Below, piece by piece: positions 1 through 5,999 of a stretch of 7,334 bases of DNA. The notes under the pieces were generated by a model. The model saw only the letters and a program-made list of their open reading frames with translations, had not been told where the DNA came from and ran no database searches. The stretch covers positions 1 through 7,334 of the forward strand of contig DRQI01000123.1 of the NCBI GenBank assembly GCA_011330545.1. Reading direction: 5' to 3'. Source of the stretch: Flavobacteriia bacterium (GTDB lineage Bacteria > Bacteroidota > Bacteroidia > Flavobacteriales > Flavobacteriaceae). Position 1 is the stretch's first letter, and each line of letters starts with the position of its first letter. The translations under genes were made by a program, and so were the position numbers.

Positions 1-276
1 AAATTAATGGTAGTTGTTGAACGGTATCCTGAATTAAAAGCCAACAAGAATTTTTTAGAGTTGCAAAGCCAGTTAGAAGGTACTGAAAATAGGATAAATA
101 TAGCGAGAAATAGGTTCAATGAAGCCGTAAATGTTTATAATAAGCATATTAAGATTTTCCCAAATAACATATTTGCAGGATTTTTAGGCTTTGATGAAAT
201 GAGCCGTTATCAAGCTGACCCGGGTTCAGAAAAAGCTGTAGATGTGAATTTCGATTTCGGCAAGAAAAAAGAATAA
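1..276 (+). CDS. lemA: LemA family protein, C-terminal part (5' end outside window)
   Basis: The reading frame is open from base 1 (first codons AAA TTA) to TAA at 274-276, so the visible 91 codons are the end of a longer gene; the ATG at position 7 is probably internal. Visible LemA hallmarks are the PELKAN segment, the helix with ENRI..AR..FNEAV..YN, and the following FPNNIFAGFLGF, which in this family lies near the C-terminus after a long coiled-coil-like helical bundle. LemA proteins typically have an N-terminal membrane anchor, which would lie upstream of the window; their biochemical role is not settled. The next gene on the same strand encodes a TPM-domain protein, a common partner of lemA in Bacteroidota, which supports the call. 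The end is lysine/glutamate rich (GKKKE). The family assignment is firm; function is unknown. Confidence 0.9.
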   Translation, partial: KLMVVVERYPELKANKNFLELQSQLEGTENRINIARNRFNEAVNVYNKHIKIFPNNIFAGFLGFDEMSRYQADPGSEKAVDVNFDFGKKKE

Positions 277-297
277 ATTAAAAGCTGGATGACCAGA

Positions 298-333
298 GAC
301 GGAAGTTTGAAGGTGTTTTATCAAACTTCCGTC
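298..333 (+). terminator. Strong hairpin after lemA, possible terminator or attenuator
   Basis: The arms GACGGAAGTTTGA (298-310) and TCAAACTTCCGTC (321-333) are perfectly complementary over 13 bp, with a 10-nt loop. It starts 21 nt after the lemA stop. What follows (TTCGGCCTTAAAACTTC) is not a real U-tract, so this may be a partial terminator, an mRNA 3'-end stabiliser or a processing site rather than a standard intrinsic terminator. Its place between lemA and the TPM gene suggests it sets the expression ratio of the pair. Confidence 0.55.
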
Positions 334-419
334 TTCGGCCTTAAAACTTCAATACTTTTACCAAGAAGAATTAAGTTTATGTTGCACAAAAAAAAATATC
401 AATCTAGTACGAGAAGCGC

Positions 420-857
420 ATGTCAAAAGTAGAAGACTTTTTAACGGCTGCACAAGAGCAGGAAATTATTGATGCAATTCGTACTGCCGAAAAAGATACT
501 TCGGGTGAAATTAGAGTGCATTTAGAAAAGTGTACCGAAAAAGACACCCTCGAAAGAGCCAAAGAAGTATTCTACTTTTTAAAAATGGATGAAACCAAGC
601 AGCATAATGGCGTGTTGTTTTATGTAGCGGTTGAAGATAAAAAATTTGCAGTACTCGGAGATGTAGGAATTGATAAAGTAGTGCCCGATACCTTTTGGGA
701 CAGTGTAAAAGATACCGTCTTAGAAAAATTTAAAAACAATCATTTTGCCAAAGGGCTGAAATTAGGAATCCTTGAAGCGGGCACCAAGCTAAAACAGTAT
801 TTTCCGTATCGGCATGATGATAAAAATGAATTGCCCGATTCAATTTCTTTAGGCTAA
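420..857 (+). CDS. TPM domain-containing protein, short soluble form
   Basis: This 145-residue protein is about the size of a single TPM domain (family named after TLP18.3, Psb32 and MOLO-1). Visible family features are TSGEIRVHLE at residues 27-36, an NGVLFYVAVEDKKFAVLGDVGID stretch at 63-85 forming the central strands, VVPDTFW at 87-93 and a C-terminal helix with GLKLGILEAGTKL at 112-124. There is no signal peptide or membrane segment, so it should be cytoplasmic, unlike the exported, membrane-anchored YgcG-type TPM proteins. ATG 420 is the first start after an in-frame TAG at 405-407; no Shine-Dalgarno is visible. The gene lies 143 bp after lemA with a hairpin between them. In many Bacteroidota (from memory) lemA is followed by this short protein and then a longer YgcG-like TPM protein; the third gene is absent here. 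Some TPM proteins have been described as phosphatases, but activity cannot be inferred from this sequence. Confidence 0.85.
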   Translation: MSKVEDFLTAAQEQEIIDAIRTAEKDTSGEIRVHLEKCTEKDTLERAKEVFYFLKMDETKQHNGVLFYVAVEDKKFAVLGDVGIDKVVPDTFWDSVKDTVLEKFKNNHFAKGLKLGILEAGTKLKQYFPYRHDDKNELPDSISLG

Positions 858-864
858 AAAAACG

Positions 865-894
865 TTGATATTAACTAAGTATTTTTTACTTTTG
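865..894 (+). promoter_or_regulatory. Bacteroidota-type promoter for the oxidoreductase gene
   Basis: A -33 element TTG (865-867) is followed after exactly 19 bp by TACTTTTG (887-894), a full match to the -7 consensus TAnnTTTG. The TTG begins 8 nt after the TPM stop codon, and the -7 element ends 20 nt before the ATG at 915, which leaves a very short leader. It suggests the oxidoreductase/LysE pair is a transcription unit separate from lemA-TPM. Confidence 0.75.
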
Positions 895-914
895 GGTTTC
901 AATTTTTAGAACAG

Positions 915-1961
915 ATGTCAACATTTTATAAACTCTCTGTTAAGGAGGTTCAACGAGAAACCGAGAGCGCGGTTTCTATCCTTTTTGATATCCCGGAAAA
1001 CCTACAACAAGAATTTCATTTTATTCCCGGGCAATACATCACTATCAAGAAAGAATTGGGTGGTGAAGAAGTCCGTCGTGCCTATTCTATTTGTTCTTCG
1101 GTAAAGAGCAACGCTATCAAAATTGGCGTAAAAGCCGTTGATAATGGTACTTTTTCTGTATTTGCGACTAGCCAATTAAAAGCAGGCGATGTATTAGAAG
1201 TTGCTCCGCCGGAAGGTAGGTTTATCCTGAAACCCGACATTCCGAACCAGAATTATTTGGCTTTTGTGGCCGGTAGTGGTATCACACCGGTATTGTCAAT
1301 GATAAAATCGGTATTAGAAATTGATACCAACAGTCGTTTTGTATTGGTTTATGGAAATAAATCGCCCGAAGAAACCATGTTTAAAAATGAAATTGACACC
1401 TTGGCAACAAACCATCCTGATCGATTTTTTGTACAATACATATACAGTAGGGTAACGATAGAAGAAGCTCTTTTTGGCAGGATAGATACATCCATAGTAA
1501 ATTTTATCTTTAATAATAAACACAAAGGAACAGATTTTGATGCCTTCTTTTTGTGTGGGCCGGAGGCGATGATACATACGGTAAAAGATGAATTGTTGGC
1601 CAAAGGAATTAGTGAAGAGCATATCTATTTTGAATTGTTTTCGAGTAAAGTTAAAGAGGAAGTCGCGACAACAGTAGAAGGGCAAGCCCAAATAACAATT
1701 GTATTAGACGACGAAGAAGAAACCTTCTCAATGAAAAAAGAGAAAACAATTTTAGAAGTTGCTTTGGCAAAAGGATTAGACGCCCCATATTCGTGCCAAG
1801 GAGGCATCTGTAGTAGTTGTTTGGCACAAGTAACCGAAGGGAAAGCCATTATGGACACCAACACTATTTTGTCAGAAAAAGAAGTGGAGGAAGGTTTGGT
1901 GTTAACATGCCAAGCACATCCGGTTACCGATAAAATTACCATTGATTACGATGCAGTATAA
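915..1961 (+). CDS. PaaE-type FAD/NAD(P)H oxidoreductase with C-terminal [2Fe-2S] ferredoxin domain
   Basis: This 348-residue cytoplasmic electron-transfer protein should pass electrons from NAD(P)H through FAD to a plant-type [2Fe-2S] cluster. Domain order: an FAD-binding barrel (about 1-105) with RAYSICSS at 55-62, where the RxYS motif binds flavin phosphate; an NAD(P)-binding ferredoxin-reductase domain (about 113-242) with GSGITP at 120-125 and CGPEAMI at 214-220; and a ferredoxin domain (about 258-348) with cluster ligands C294, C299, C302 and C332 (C-x4-C-x2-C-x29-C), all present. Order and length match PaaE (phenylacetyl-CoA epoxidase reductase) and related hydroxylase reductases. No oxygenase or other paa gene is nearby, so the electron acceptor is unknown and I give no symbol. 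It has its own promoter and is followed 15 bp later by a LysE-type exporter gene, probably co-transcribed. The ATG at 915 fits the promoter distance. Domain assignment is very secure; the physiological partner is not. Confidence 0.93.
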   Translation: MSTFYKLSVKEVQRETESAVSILFDIPENLQQEFHFIPGQYITIKKELGGEEVRRAYSICSSVKSNAIKIGVKAVDNGTFSVFATSQLKAGDVLEVAPPEGRFILKPDIPNQNYLAFVAGSGITPVLSMIKSVLEIDTNSRFVLVYGNKSPEETMFKNEIDTLATNHPDRFFVQYIYSRVTIEEALFGRIDTSIVNFIFNNKHKGTDFDAFFLCGPEAMIHTVKDELLAKGISEEHIYFELFSSKVKEEVATTVEGQAQITIVLDDEEETFSMKKEKTILEVALAKGLDAPYSCQGGICSSCLAQVTEGKAIMDTNTILSEKEVEEGLVLTCQAHPVTDKITIDYDAV

Positions 1962-1976
1962 CCTAAAAAATATGTT

Positions 1977-2651
1977 ATGAGTGATGTCTTAAATGCTATT
2001 CCTGTGGGTGTTGGACTTGCATTTATGATAGGTCCTGTTTTTTTTGTATTGCTAGAAACCAGTGCCATCAAGGGTTTTAGGGCCGCAGTGGTTTTTGATT
2101 TTGGGGTTGTTTTGGCAGATATAGTTTTTATTTATTTTGCCTATTACGGCAGTCGTACGTTATTAGAAAAAATAAAAGACGACCCACGGCTTTTTGTGTT
2201 GGGAGGCCTCGTGTTGTTTATTTACGGATTAATTACCATTGTAAAAAGGCGTAGGCCTATAGATACCGAAGCCGAATTGGTTATTGTGAGAAAGAACAAT
2301 TATATAAGCCTATTTGTCAAAGGTTTCTTTTTAAACTTTATCAATGTCGGAGTACTGGCATTTTGGTTGGGGATGGTGGTCGTTATCGGCCCACATTTAG
2401 AAATGAATGAGACTCGTATTTTTAATTATTTTGCAGCGATTATTGTAGGTTATTTTTTAACCGATTTGATAAAAATAGTATTGGCCAAACAATTAAAAAA
2501 TAAGCTCACTCCGGTAGTTATCTATAAAATAAAACTGGGGATGGGCATTGCATTGATGGTGTTTGGCCTTGTATTGGGGTCTAAAGGCTTTATTTCAGAT
2601 GAAACCATCCATAGGATTGACAATGCTATCGAAAAGAAAATTTCGAAGTAA
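1977..2651 (+). CDS. LysE family transporter (amino acid or small-metabolite exporter)
   Basis: This 224-residue integral inner-membrane protein has about six hydrophobic segments, near residues 5-27, 36-57, 70-89, 112-138, 148-169 and 185-203. The N-terminal part has the LysE/RhtB-like pattern: a GP pair at 19-20 in the first helix, KGFRAA at 32-37 and D48 in the second helix. The second half repeats a KGFFLNFINVG motif at 115-125, corresponding to the KGF..N..NP region of LysE proteins, although the usual proline is not conserved. A basic loop (KRRR, 90-93) lies between the halves. Family members export amino acids or related solutes by proton exchange; the substrate here cannot be told. 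It starts 15 bp after the oxidoreductase stop with no promoter between, so the two probably form an operon. An earlier ATG at 1972 is closed by an immediate stop, leaving ATG 1977. The C-terminal tail (205-224) is charged and likely cytoplasmic. Confidence 0.87.
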   Translation: MSDVLNAIPVGVGLAFMIGPVFFVLLETSAIKGFRAAVVFDFGVVLADIVFIYFAYYGSRTLLEKIKDDPRLFVLGGLVLFIYGLITIVKRRRPIDTEAELVIVRKNNYISLFVKGFFLNFINVGVLAFWLGMVVVIGPHLEMNETRIFNYFAAIIVGYFLTDLIKIVLAKQLKNKLTPVVIYKIKLGMGIALMVFGLVLGSKGFISDETIHRIDNAIEKKISK

Positions 2652-2685
2652 ATGGTAATTTTTTAAAATTCAGCGAATCACAAAC

Positions 2686-3117
2686 TTAAACTCCGGTACT
2701 GCCAAAACCGCTTTTGCCTCTTTGGGTTTCTTCAAGCACTTCAACTTCTTCCCACTGAGCCTGTGAGTATCTTGCAATCACCAATTGTGCAATGCGGTCG
2801 CCATCAGTTATTGTAAAATTATCATTAGAAAGGTTTACTAATATAACACCAATTTCACCCCGATAATCTGCATCAATGGTACCCGGTGCATTGAGTACGG
2901 TAATCCCTTTTTTGGCTGCCAGTCCGCTTCGGGGCCTTACCTGAGCTTCGTATCCGTTTGGCAAAGCGATAAAAAGTCCGGTTTTGATAATAGCTCTCTC
3001 CAATGGCTTAAGAACTACAATTTCATCGATATTGGCTCGCAAATCCATACCGGCAGAAGCCGAAGTTTCATAACTAGGCAATGGATGTTTAGAGGAGTTG
3101 ATAATTTTTACAGTCAT
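2686..3117 (-). CDS. dut: Deoxyuridine 5'-triphosphate nucleotidohydrolase (dUTPase)
   Basis: The 143-residue homotrimeric-type dUTPase hydrolyses dUTP to dUMP and diphosphate, keeping uracil out of DNA and supplying dUMP for thymidylate synthesis. All five trimeric dUTPase motifs are present in order: SAGMDL at 21-26, PRSGLA at 62-67, [13 protein letters not shown] at 79-91 with the catalytic aspartate (D82) and the tyrosine that excludes ribose (Y85), GDRIAQLVI at 106-114, and the glycine-rich C-terminal lid [10 protein letters not shown] at 133-142, whose phenylalanine (F138) stacks on uracil. Length is normal for bacteria (about 140-155). The ATG overlaps the stop of the upstream flippase gene as ATGA (3114-3117), so the pair is translationally coupled and shares a transcript. 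It converges on the LysE gene with only 34 bp between stop codons. Nothing appears missing; the enzyme should be active. Confidence 0.97.
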   Translation of the reverse strand: MTVKIINSSKHPLPSYETSASAGMDLRANIDEIVVLKPLERAIIKTGLFIALPNGYEAQVRPRSGLAAKKGITVLNAPGTIDADYRGEIGVILVNLSNDNFTITDGDRIAQLVIARYSQAQWEEVEVLEETQRGKSGFGSTGV

Positions 3118-4568
3118 TTGTGAAAGATAATTTTGAGTTCGTTTTTTTCATTAATTGCAATAAACACAATAAATAGTAGTATAAATATGGTAGAGATTAC
3201 ATAGTTTTCTTTAAAGTAATAATATGACAGAAAAGACAATCCTACCGAAATGAGAATGTATAAAAAGACCTTACCAACATTGTAAGGTACTTTATAGTAT
3301 TTTTTTCCATAAAAATATGAAATGAACATCATGCCGCCATAGGCAATAAGCGTTGCCCATGCCGAGGCCATAAACCCTATTTTCGGAATAAAAATAATAT
3401 TAAAAACAATGGTGAGTACAGCGCCAAAAATAGAGAAATACATGCCGTATTTAGTATTGTCGGTCAACTTATACCAAACAGAAAGATTGTTATAAATACC
3501 TAAAAAAAGATTGGCCAGTAAAATAACAGGTACAATAGCTAAAGCCTCGTAGTATTCAGGTTTGCCCAATAAAATTCCGGCAAATAAATTGATGTAGACA
3601 ACCACTGTCAATAAAAATAGTGCTCCGATGATAGTAAACCACGTAAGTATTTTGGCATAGGTTTCTTTGGCGTTTTTTTTATCGGCATGATTGAAGAAAA
3701 AGGGTTCTGCCCCCAACCGGAATGCCATGATATATAAGGTCATAAAAACACCTAGTTTATAACAAGCGGCATATATGCCCATTTGTTCTTTTCCTAACAT
3801 ATCGCCCAACAAGAGTTTGTCTAAATTTTCATTGGTAACATAAGCTAGGCTCCCTACCATAATGGGCAAACCGTATCGCATCATTTTTCTAAAGACCTTT
3901 TTGTCAAAGTCAAACTTAAATTTAAAGATATAAGGTAATAATAGTAAAAATGTAATAAAACTGGCTATTAAATTAGCAATGAAAATATAAATTACTTTGG
4001 GGGTAGTGTGGTATGAATTAGTAATAAAACGAGGTAATGAAATATTATTTTTTAATGCATACGGTACAAACCATAAAAAGAAGAGGTTTATAAAAGCATA
4101 GATTAAAATATTGATAATTTTAAAAAAGGTGAACTTTAAAGGCCTGTTGGTAACGCGTAAGTAAGCATAAGGTATAACAACCAATAAATCTAGGGCAGTT
4201 ACGAAGGTAAGTATTCTTAAATGAGTTGGGTTTGAAAACCCTAAGAGTGCGGCGAAATAATTGTTAAAGGCCAATAATACCGTTAAAAACACTATGGTAG
4301 AAAACAATAAAGTTATAAATGATGTAGAAACAATAGCACCTTTTACTTTCTCCTTAGAAAAAAATCTGAAAAATGCCGTTTCCATCCCAAAACTTAACAA
4401 GGCAATGAAATAGGCGGCAAATACAAAATACCAAGTGTTATCGGCATATTTGTCAGATTCGAGTGTGGCTGTATGAAGTTTGGTCAATAAAATATTAATT
4501 GCCCTTGGCAATACGGCAGCGATGCCGTAAATGATAGTATCTTTAAAGAAACGCTGTAATGAACTCAA
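3114..4568 (-). CDS. Polysaccharide flippase of the MOP superfamily (Wzx-like lipopolysaccharide biosynthesis protein)
   Basis: This 484-residue polytopic inner-membrane protein has roughly 12-14 hydrophobic segments spread over its whole length. It matches the oligosaccharide flippase/polysaccharide biosynthesis protein family, which moves lipid-linked glycans across the inner membrane for surface polysaccharide assembly. Family-like features are the N-terminal [16 protein letters not shown] (7-22) leading into the first helix, and [10 protein letters not shown] at 61-70 on a membrane-proximal segment. The start is a TTG at 4566-4568: the frame upstream meets a TGA at 4584-4586 with only ATT, CAT, CGC and CAT codons between, so no ATG is available, and the N-terminus fits relatives I recall. 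The last codons overlap dut by 4 nt. No glycosyltransferases are in the window, so the glycan moved is unknown. Pairing of such a flippase with dut is familiar in Flavobacteriia (from memory) and appears to be a conserved neighbourhood, not a functional pathway. Confidence 0.88.
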   Translation of the reverse strand: MSSLQRFFKDTIIYGIAAVLPRAINILLTKLHTATLESDKYADNTWYFVFAAYFIALLSFGMETAFFRFFSKEKVKGAIVSTSFITLLFSTIVFLTVLLAFNNYFAALLGFSNPTHLRILTFVTALDLLVVIPYAYLRVTNRPLKFTFFKIINILIYAFINLFFLWFVPYALKNNISLPRFITNSYHTTPKVIYIFIANLIASFITFLLLLPYIFKFKFDFDKKVFRKMMRYGLPIMVGSLAYVTNENLDKLLLGDMLGKEQMGIYAACYKLGVFMTLYIMAFRLGAEPFFFNHADKKNAKETYAKILTWFTIIGALFLLTVVVYINLFAGILLGKPEYYEALAIVPVILLANLFLGIYNNLSVWYKLTDNTKYGMYFSIFGAVLTIVFNIIFIPKIGFMASAWATLIAYGGMMFISYFYGKKYYKVPYNVGKVFLYILISVGLSFLSYYYFKENYVISTIFILLFIVFIAINEKNELKIIFHK

Positions 4569-4589
4569 ATGGCGATGAATTTTTCACTG

Positions 4590-4597
4590 TAAATATA
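4590..4597 (-). promoter_or_regulatory. Weak candidate -7 element for the flippase-dut unit
   Basis: On the minus strand, TATATTTA differs from the TAnnTTTG consensus only in the last base. It ends 21 nt before the TTG start, the same geometry as the oxidoreductase promoter. The triplet 19 bp upstream is GAG, not TTG, so the -33 element is poor. A promoter is expected here because an intrinsic terminator separates this gene from rpmA upstream. Confidence 0.35.
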
Positions 4598-4659
4598 CAT
4601 AAAATCAAAGAAAAGGCTCGGTTAAGTTTCGTTTAACAGATAGTGTGGTTTCGATATGT

Positions 4660-4698
4660 AAAAAAAGAAAACCCTCTCCAAAAAAAAGGAAAGGGTTT
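4660..4698 (-). terminator. Intrinsic terminator of the rplU-rpmA unit
   Basis: Read on the minus strand, the arms AAACCCTTTCC (4698-4688) and GGAGAGGGTTT (4679-4669) form an 11-bp stem with one G-U pair and an 8-nt all-T loop. They are followed by a T-rich run TTTCTTTTTT (4670-4661). It begins 26 nt after the rpmA stop codon. This is a standard rho-independent terminator and separates rpmA from the flippase gene. Confidence 0.85.
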
Positions 4699-4724
4699 GT
4701 AAAATTTTATAAGATATTTTCTTA

Positions 4725-4985
4725 TTAGGCTTCTATCGGTACAATAGAAACATACGATTTATTATCTCTTTTTCTGGTAAATTTAACAATACCGTCAACC
4801 TGAGCGTGCAATGTATGGTCTTTGCCCATATATACATTTTCTCCGGGATAGTGCTTTGTGCCTCTTTGGCGAATAATGATATTACCCGCAATAGCCGCTT
4901 GGCCTCCGTAAATTTTTACACCTAATCGTTTCGATTCTGATTCTCTACCGTTTTTAGAACTACCTACACCTTTTTTATGTGCCAT
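4725..4985 (-). CDS. rpmA: 50S ribosomal protein L27
   Basis: The 86-residue protein is full length for L27. It starts MAHKKG directly, the Gram-negative type whose flexible N-terminal tail reaches the peptidyl transferase centre; there is no Firmicutes-style cleavable leader. Further hallmarks are [11 protein letters not shown] (6-16), [10 protein letters not shown] (20-29), the [19 protein letters not shown] core (33-51) and GKDHTLHA (54-61). The gene lies 63 bp downstream of rplU on the same strand, the usual bacterial rplU-rpmA order, and ends at a clear terminator. No promoter matching the consensus was seen in the gap, so it is probably co-transcribed with rplU. Confidence 0.98.
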   Translation of the reverse strand: MAHKKGVGSSKNGRESESKRLGVKIYGGQAAIAGNIIIRQRGTKHYPGENVYMGKDHTLHAQVDGIVKFTRKRDNKSYVSIVPIEA

Positions 4986-5002
4986 GATTCTATAGTTTTA
5001 AA

Positions 5003-5019
5003 CCTGTCTGCCAGACAGG
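5003..5019. repeat. 17-bp GC-rich palindrome between rplU and rpmA
   Basis: CCTGTCTG (5003-5010) and CAGACAGG (5012-5019) are perfect inverted repeats around a single central C. The palindrome stands out in an AT-rich 63-bp gap. Palindromes built on CCTG/CAGG cores are, from memory, frequent in intergenic DNA of Bacteroidota genomes, so this may be one copy of a dispersed element. With no T-tract on either strand it is not an obvious intrinsic terminator, and as RNA the loop would be very tight, needing the inner pairs to open. Confidence 0.6.
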
Positions 5020-5048
5020 CATGATTGTTATAATTATAATGAAAAGGC

Positions 5049-5756
5049 TTATTTTTCTATACCGCCTTTAACTTCGTCTTGCCATTTTTTAAGCGCATCC
5101 CATTTACCATCTGCAGCCATCTTAGCTTGTTTAGGCCAAGACCCCGGATTTTTAGAAGCATATCTTGAACCGGCAGCTTCTAAAATAGCTTTTAACTCTT
5201 TTTGAGTAGCCTTTGCTAATTTAGCAAAAGTATCGATTCCGGCCGCAACAAAAATTTCTGCAATCTTTGGCCCGATACCTTCAATCTTTTTTAAATCATC
5301 AGCTTTTGTTGCTTTTGCAGTTTTTTTGGCAACAGGTTTTGCGGCGGGTTTAGATGCCTGTTTTTTTGGTTCTGCCTTTTTAGCAGGAGCTTTGGCTGCT
5401 ACTTCTTTTTTGGCTTCTTCCTTTTTTGCCGGGGCTTTTTTTGCACCACTGGCAATAATACTGTCTATTTGAATTTCAGATAAGTACTGACGGTGTCCGT
5501 TCTTAACTTTGTATCCTTTTCTTCGTTTTTTCTTAAAAACGATTACTTTATCACCTTTGAGGTGTTTTAAAATTTTGGCAGTCACTGCTGCACCTTTTAT
5601 AGCCGGGGCGCCAATGGTTACTTTGCCATCATCCAATAAAAGAACATTGTCAAAAGTTACTTTTGAACCCTCCTTTTCTTGCAAACGATGTACAAATACC
5701 TTCTGGTCTTTTGCAACTTTAAATTGCTGCCCTGCTATCTCTACAATTGCGTACAT
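5049..5756 (-). CDS. rplU: 50S ribosomal protein L21 with Lys/Ala-rich linker and helix-hairpin-helix C-terminal extension
   Basis: The 235-residue protein is more than twice the usual L21 length (about 103). Residues 1-102 are a complete L21: MYAIVEIAGQQFKV at the start, and VIVFKKKRRKGYKVKNGHRQ at 71-90 followed by YLSEIQI, the rRNA-binding signature. Residues 104-152 form a low-complexity linker rich in K, A, P and E with repeated APAKK-like units, similar in composition to histone H1 tails. Residues 153-196 hold a helix-hairpin-helix-like domain (DDLKKIEGIGPKIAEIFVAAG, then FAKLAKATQKELKAILEAAG), and 197-235 a conserved-looking tail (SRYASKNPGSWPKQAKMA..GKWDALKKWQDEVKGG). This module also occurs attached to other proteins and to L21 in other lineages, as I recall. 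The L21 part places it in the 50S subunit; the tail's role is unknown. ATG 5756 is preceded by a good promoter. It is first in the rplU-rpmA unit. Confidence 0.96.
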   Translation of the reverse strand: MYAIVEIAGQQFKVAKDQKVFVHRLQEKEGSKVTFDNVLLLDDGKVTIGAPAIKGAAVTAKILKHLKGDKVIVFKKKRRKGYKVKNGHRQYLSEIQIDSIIASGAKKAPAKKEEAKKEVAAKAPAKKAEPKKQASKPAAKPVAKKTAKATKADDLKKIEGIGPKIAEIFVAAGIDTFAKLAKATQKELKAILEAAGSRYASKNPGSWPKQAKMAADGKWDALKKWQDEVKGGIEK

Positions 5757-5776
5757 AATTAGTATCTGTTTTTATA

Positions 5777-5797
5777 AAACCCCTTGTTGAGAGGTTT
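5777..5797 (-). promoter_or_regulatory. Small hairpin in the rplU leader
   Basis: Between the rplU promoter and the ATG, the minus-strand transcript can form a 7-bp stem (AAACCTC with GGGGTTT, one G-U pair) around a 7-nt loop. It lies about 20 nt before the start codon. Ribosomal protein leaders often carry autoregulatory structures, but this one is short and could be chance; I do not recognise it as a known L21 leader. Confidence 0.25.
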
Positions 5798-5817
5798 CAC
5801 TTAATTAAAAATGAGTG

Positions 5818-5847
5818 CAAATATACGTCAATTTTGCAGTTTTGCAA
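5818..5847 (-). promoter_or_regulatory. Bacteroidota-type promoter for rplU-rpmA
   Basis: On the minus strand, TTG (5847-5845) is followed after exactly 19 bp by TATATTTG (5825-5818), a complete match to the TTG/TAnnTTTG housekeeping consensus. The -7 element ends 61 nt before the rplU ATG, giving a leader of roughly 55 nt. Confidence 0.8.
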
Positions 5848-5868
5848 TTTTTTATTCAAAATTATTCT

Positions 5869-5916
5869 TGAACTCATTTAAACTTTTAGCCAATTGAAAA
5901 AGTTTAAATGAGTTCA
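5869..5916. repeat. Perfect 19-bp inverted repeat in the middle of the divergent promoter region
   Basis: TGAACTCATTTAAACTTTT (5869-5887) is exactly mirrored by its reverse complement at 5898-5916, with a 10-nt loop (AGCCAATTGA). No gene ends here, since both neighbours are transcribed away from it, so it is not an expected terminator. It lies 21 bp from the rplU -33 element and 25 bp from the M16 -33 element, nearly symmetric between them. The rest of the 322-bp gap (5757-6078) contains the two promoters and a direct repeat; I see no RNA gene in it and no coding frame beyond an 8-codon one at 5998. Confidence 0.85.
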
Positions 5917-5941
5917 TTGAAAAATCAAGTTTAGAAGAGCA

Positions 5942-5971
5942 TTGATAGATAAATTAATTCACTTATTTTTG
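5942..5971 (+). promoter_or_regulatory. Bacteroidota-type promoter for the M16 peptidase
   Basis: TTG (5942-5944) is followed after exactly 19 bp by TATTTTTG (5964-5971), matching TAnnTTTG fully. The -7 element ends 107 nt before the ATG at 6079, so the transcript should have a leader of about 100 nt containing the direct repeats at 6000 and 6020. Confidence 0.75.
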
Positions 5972-5999
5972 TAAAGTAATTTTTTTATTCAAGAATTAT

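Noticed and set aside
1314..1942. Three open frames on the minus strand opposite the oxidoreductase gene (1314-1691, 1349-1603, 1625-1942)
   Set aside because: They are antisense to a gene with intact FAD, NAD and [2Fe-2S] motifs, and their translations have no recognisable domain or gene-like composition.
2657..2670. AATTTTTTAAAATT between the convergent LysE and dut stop codons, considered as a bidirectional terminator
   Set aside because: The stem is only A/T with almost no loop and no clear U-tract, so it is too weak to call; the 34-bp gap holds nothing else convincing.
5028..5039. TTATAATTATAA, a perfect 12-bp palindrome before rpmA
   Set aside because: It is pure A/T in an A/T-rich gap, expected by chance, and has no loop for a useful RNA hairpin.
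5509..5790. Plus-strand 93-codon open frame opposite rplU
   Set aside because: It is antisense to the L21 core and the rplU leader, with no family resemblance; the ribosomal protein reading is certain.
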